Source: Dehalococcoidia bacterium (lineage in GTDB: Bacteria; Chloroflexota; Dehalococcoidia; JAENJB01). From it: a stretch of DNA of 12,900 nt. Positions 12,411 through 12,900 of this stretch are shown in pieces (positions within the stretch are counted from its first letter, which is position 1; the number at the start of each line of letters is the position of its first letter). Location of the stretch: assembly GCA_016844565.1 (NCBI GenBank), contig JAENJB010000018.1, forward strand, positions 1 through 12,900, given 5' to 3'. Position numbers and translations under genes: made by a program. The notes below the pieces were generated by a model. It was not told the origin of the DNA and searched no databases. It was given only the letters and a program-made list of their open reading frames with translations.

Positions 12411-12900
12411 ATGAAAGGCGGCGGAGGACAATACTACCGGGCTGTCCACGAGATATTCAAGGCGAGTCAATCCGCCGCGACCATCAAGCGAGTTCTCAAC
12501 GCCGTAGTGCGGAACATCATCGAGGCACTGGGGGTGGACGGCTGCACTGTGCTGCTCCTCGATTCCACCCGTCAGCATCTCATCCACAGCGCAGCCCAGG
12601 GACTGAGCGACTGGTATCTCCGCAAGGGTCTCCTCGATGCCCAGAAGAGCCTCGGCGAGAACCTCGAGGGCAAGGTCGTGGAGATTACCGATGCCACCAC
12701 TGACCCCCGCCTCCAGTACCCGGCGCTCGCCAAACAGGCCGGCATCGCCTCGCTCCTCAGTGCCCCGGTCATGAAGAAAAAGGGAGAGGTCCTTGGAGAA
12801 CTCAGACTTTACACCCGCCATCAGCGCCACTTCTCCAGGGAGGAGAGGGGATTTGTCATCTCCATTGCCAATCTCACCGCCCTCATACTGGAGAACGCCC
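12411..12900 (+). CDS. GAF-domain protein, 3' end beyond window
   Basis: The ATG at 12411 is preceded by GGGAGGA with a short spacer, 17 bp after the nrdJ stop, so it is probably co-transcribed. The visible 163 residues begin MKGGGGQYYRAVHEIFKASQ. A GAF fold follows: a helix (IKRVLNAVVRNIIEALGVDG), strand CTVLLLDS, HLIHSAAQGLSDWYLRKG, then VVEITDATTDPRLQYPAL, GIASLLSAPVMKKKGEVLGELRLYT and the closing helix SREERGFVISIANLTALILENA. GAF domains bind small ligands or mediate dimerisation in sensor kinases, diguanylate cyclases and regulators. The output domain, if any, lies past the right edge, so the class of protein cannot be stated. No membrane segment precedes the GAF domain. Confidence 0.88.
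   Translation, partial: MKGGGGQYYRAVHEIFKASQSAATIKRVLNAVVRNIIEALGVDGCTVLLLDSTRQHLIHSAAQGLSDWYLRKGLLDAQKSLGENLEGKVVEITDATTDPRLQYPALAKQAGIASLLSAPVMKKKGEVLGELRLYTRHQRHFSREERGFVISIANLTALILENA

Noticed and set aside
12017..12703. 228-codon plus-strand open frame overlapping the nrdJ end and GAF gene start
   Set aside because: It is out of frame with both clear genes, and its Arg/Ala/Ser-rich, motif-free product is a frame-shadow artefact.

Overview
The window looks like chromosomal housekeeping DNA from a GC-rich bacterium, most likely of the phylum Chloroflexota and plausibly the class Dehalococcoidia. Three things suggest this: a stripped-down division cluster with ftsA and ftsZ but no peptidoglycan genes between mraZ/rsmH and ftsZ, a cobalamin-dependent (class II) ribonucleotide reductase paired with nrdR, and the style of the proteins. 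The lineage call is inference, because there is no rRNA or tRNA in the window. I see no mobile element, CRISPR array, tRNA or rRNA.

Left block, minus strand (about 1-4151): a likely operon read right to left as mogA (molybdenum cofactor), trmD (tRNA m1G37 methyltransferase), rplS (ribosomal protein L19) and priA (replication restart helicase, cut off by the left edge). mogA and trmD overlap by 11 bases. The rpsP and rimM genes that commonly sit beside trmD-rplS are absent. A putative promoter for mogA lies in an A-tract-rich divergent region.

Middle block, plus strand (about 4191-9103): a compact dcw-type operon. A strong sigma70-like promoter is followed by four 10-bp-spaced GTGK repeats that look like an MraZ operator. 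The genes are a small winged-helix protein, mraZ, rsmH, an unrecognised 99-residue protein, ftsA and ftsZ. Strong Shine-Dalgarno sites precede the last three. A 16-bp-stem hairpin closes the block. The wall-synthesis and septal genes usual in dcw clusters (ftsL, ftsI, murE, murF, mraY, murD, ftsW, murG, murC, ftsQ) are all missing from this interval.

Right block, plus strand (about 9223-12900): a promoter overlapped by two putative NrdR boxes 32 bp apart, then nrdR, nrdJ (B12-dependent ribonucleotide reductase with a C-terminal cysteine-rich tail) and the start of a GAF-domain protein that runs off the right edge. NrdR probably represses its own operon and so adjusts dNTP supply.

The most interesting points are the wall-gene-free division operon, its two unassigned small genes (the winged-helix protein at 4287-4661 and the 99-residue protein at 6238-6537), the MraZ-box array, and the tandem NrdR boxes.
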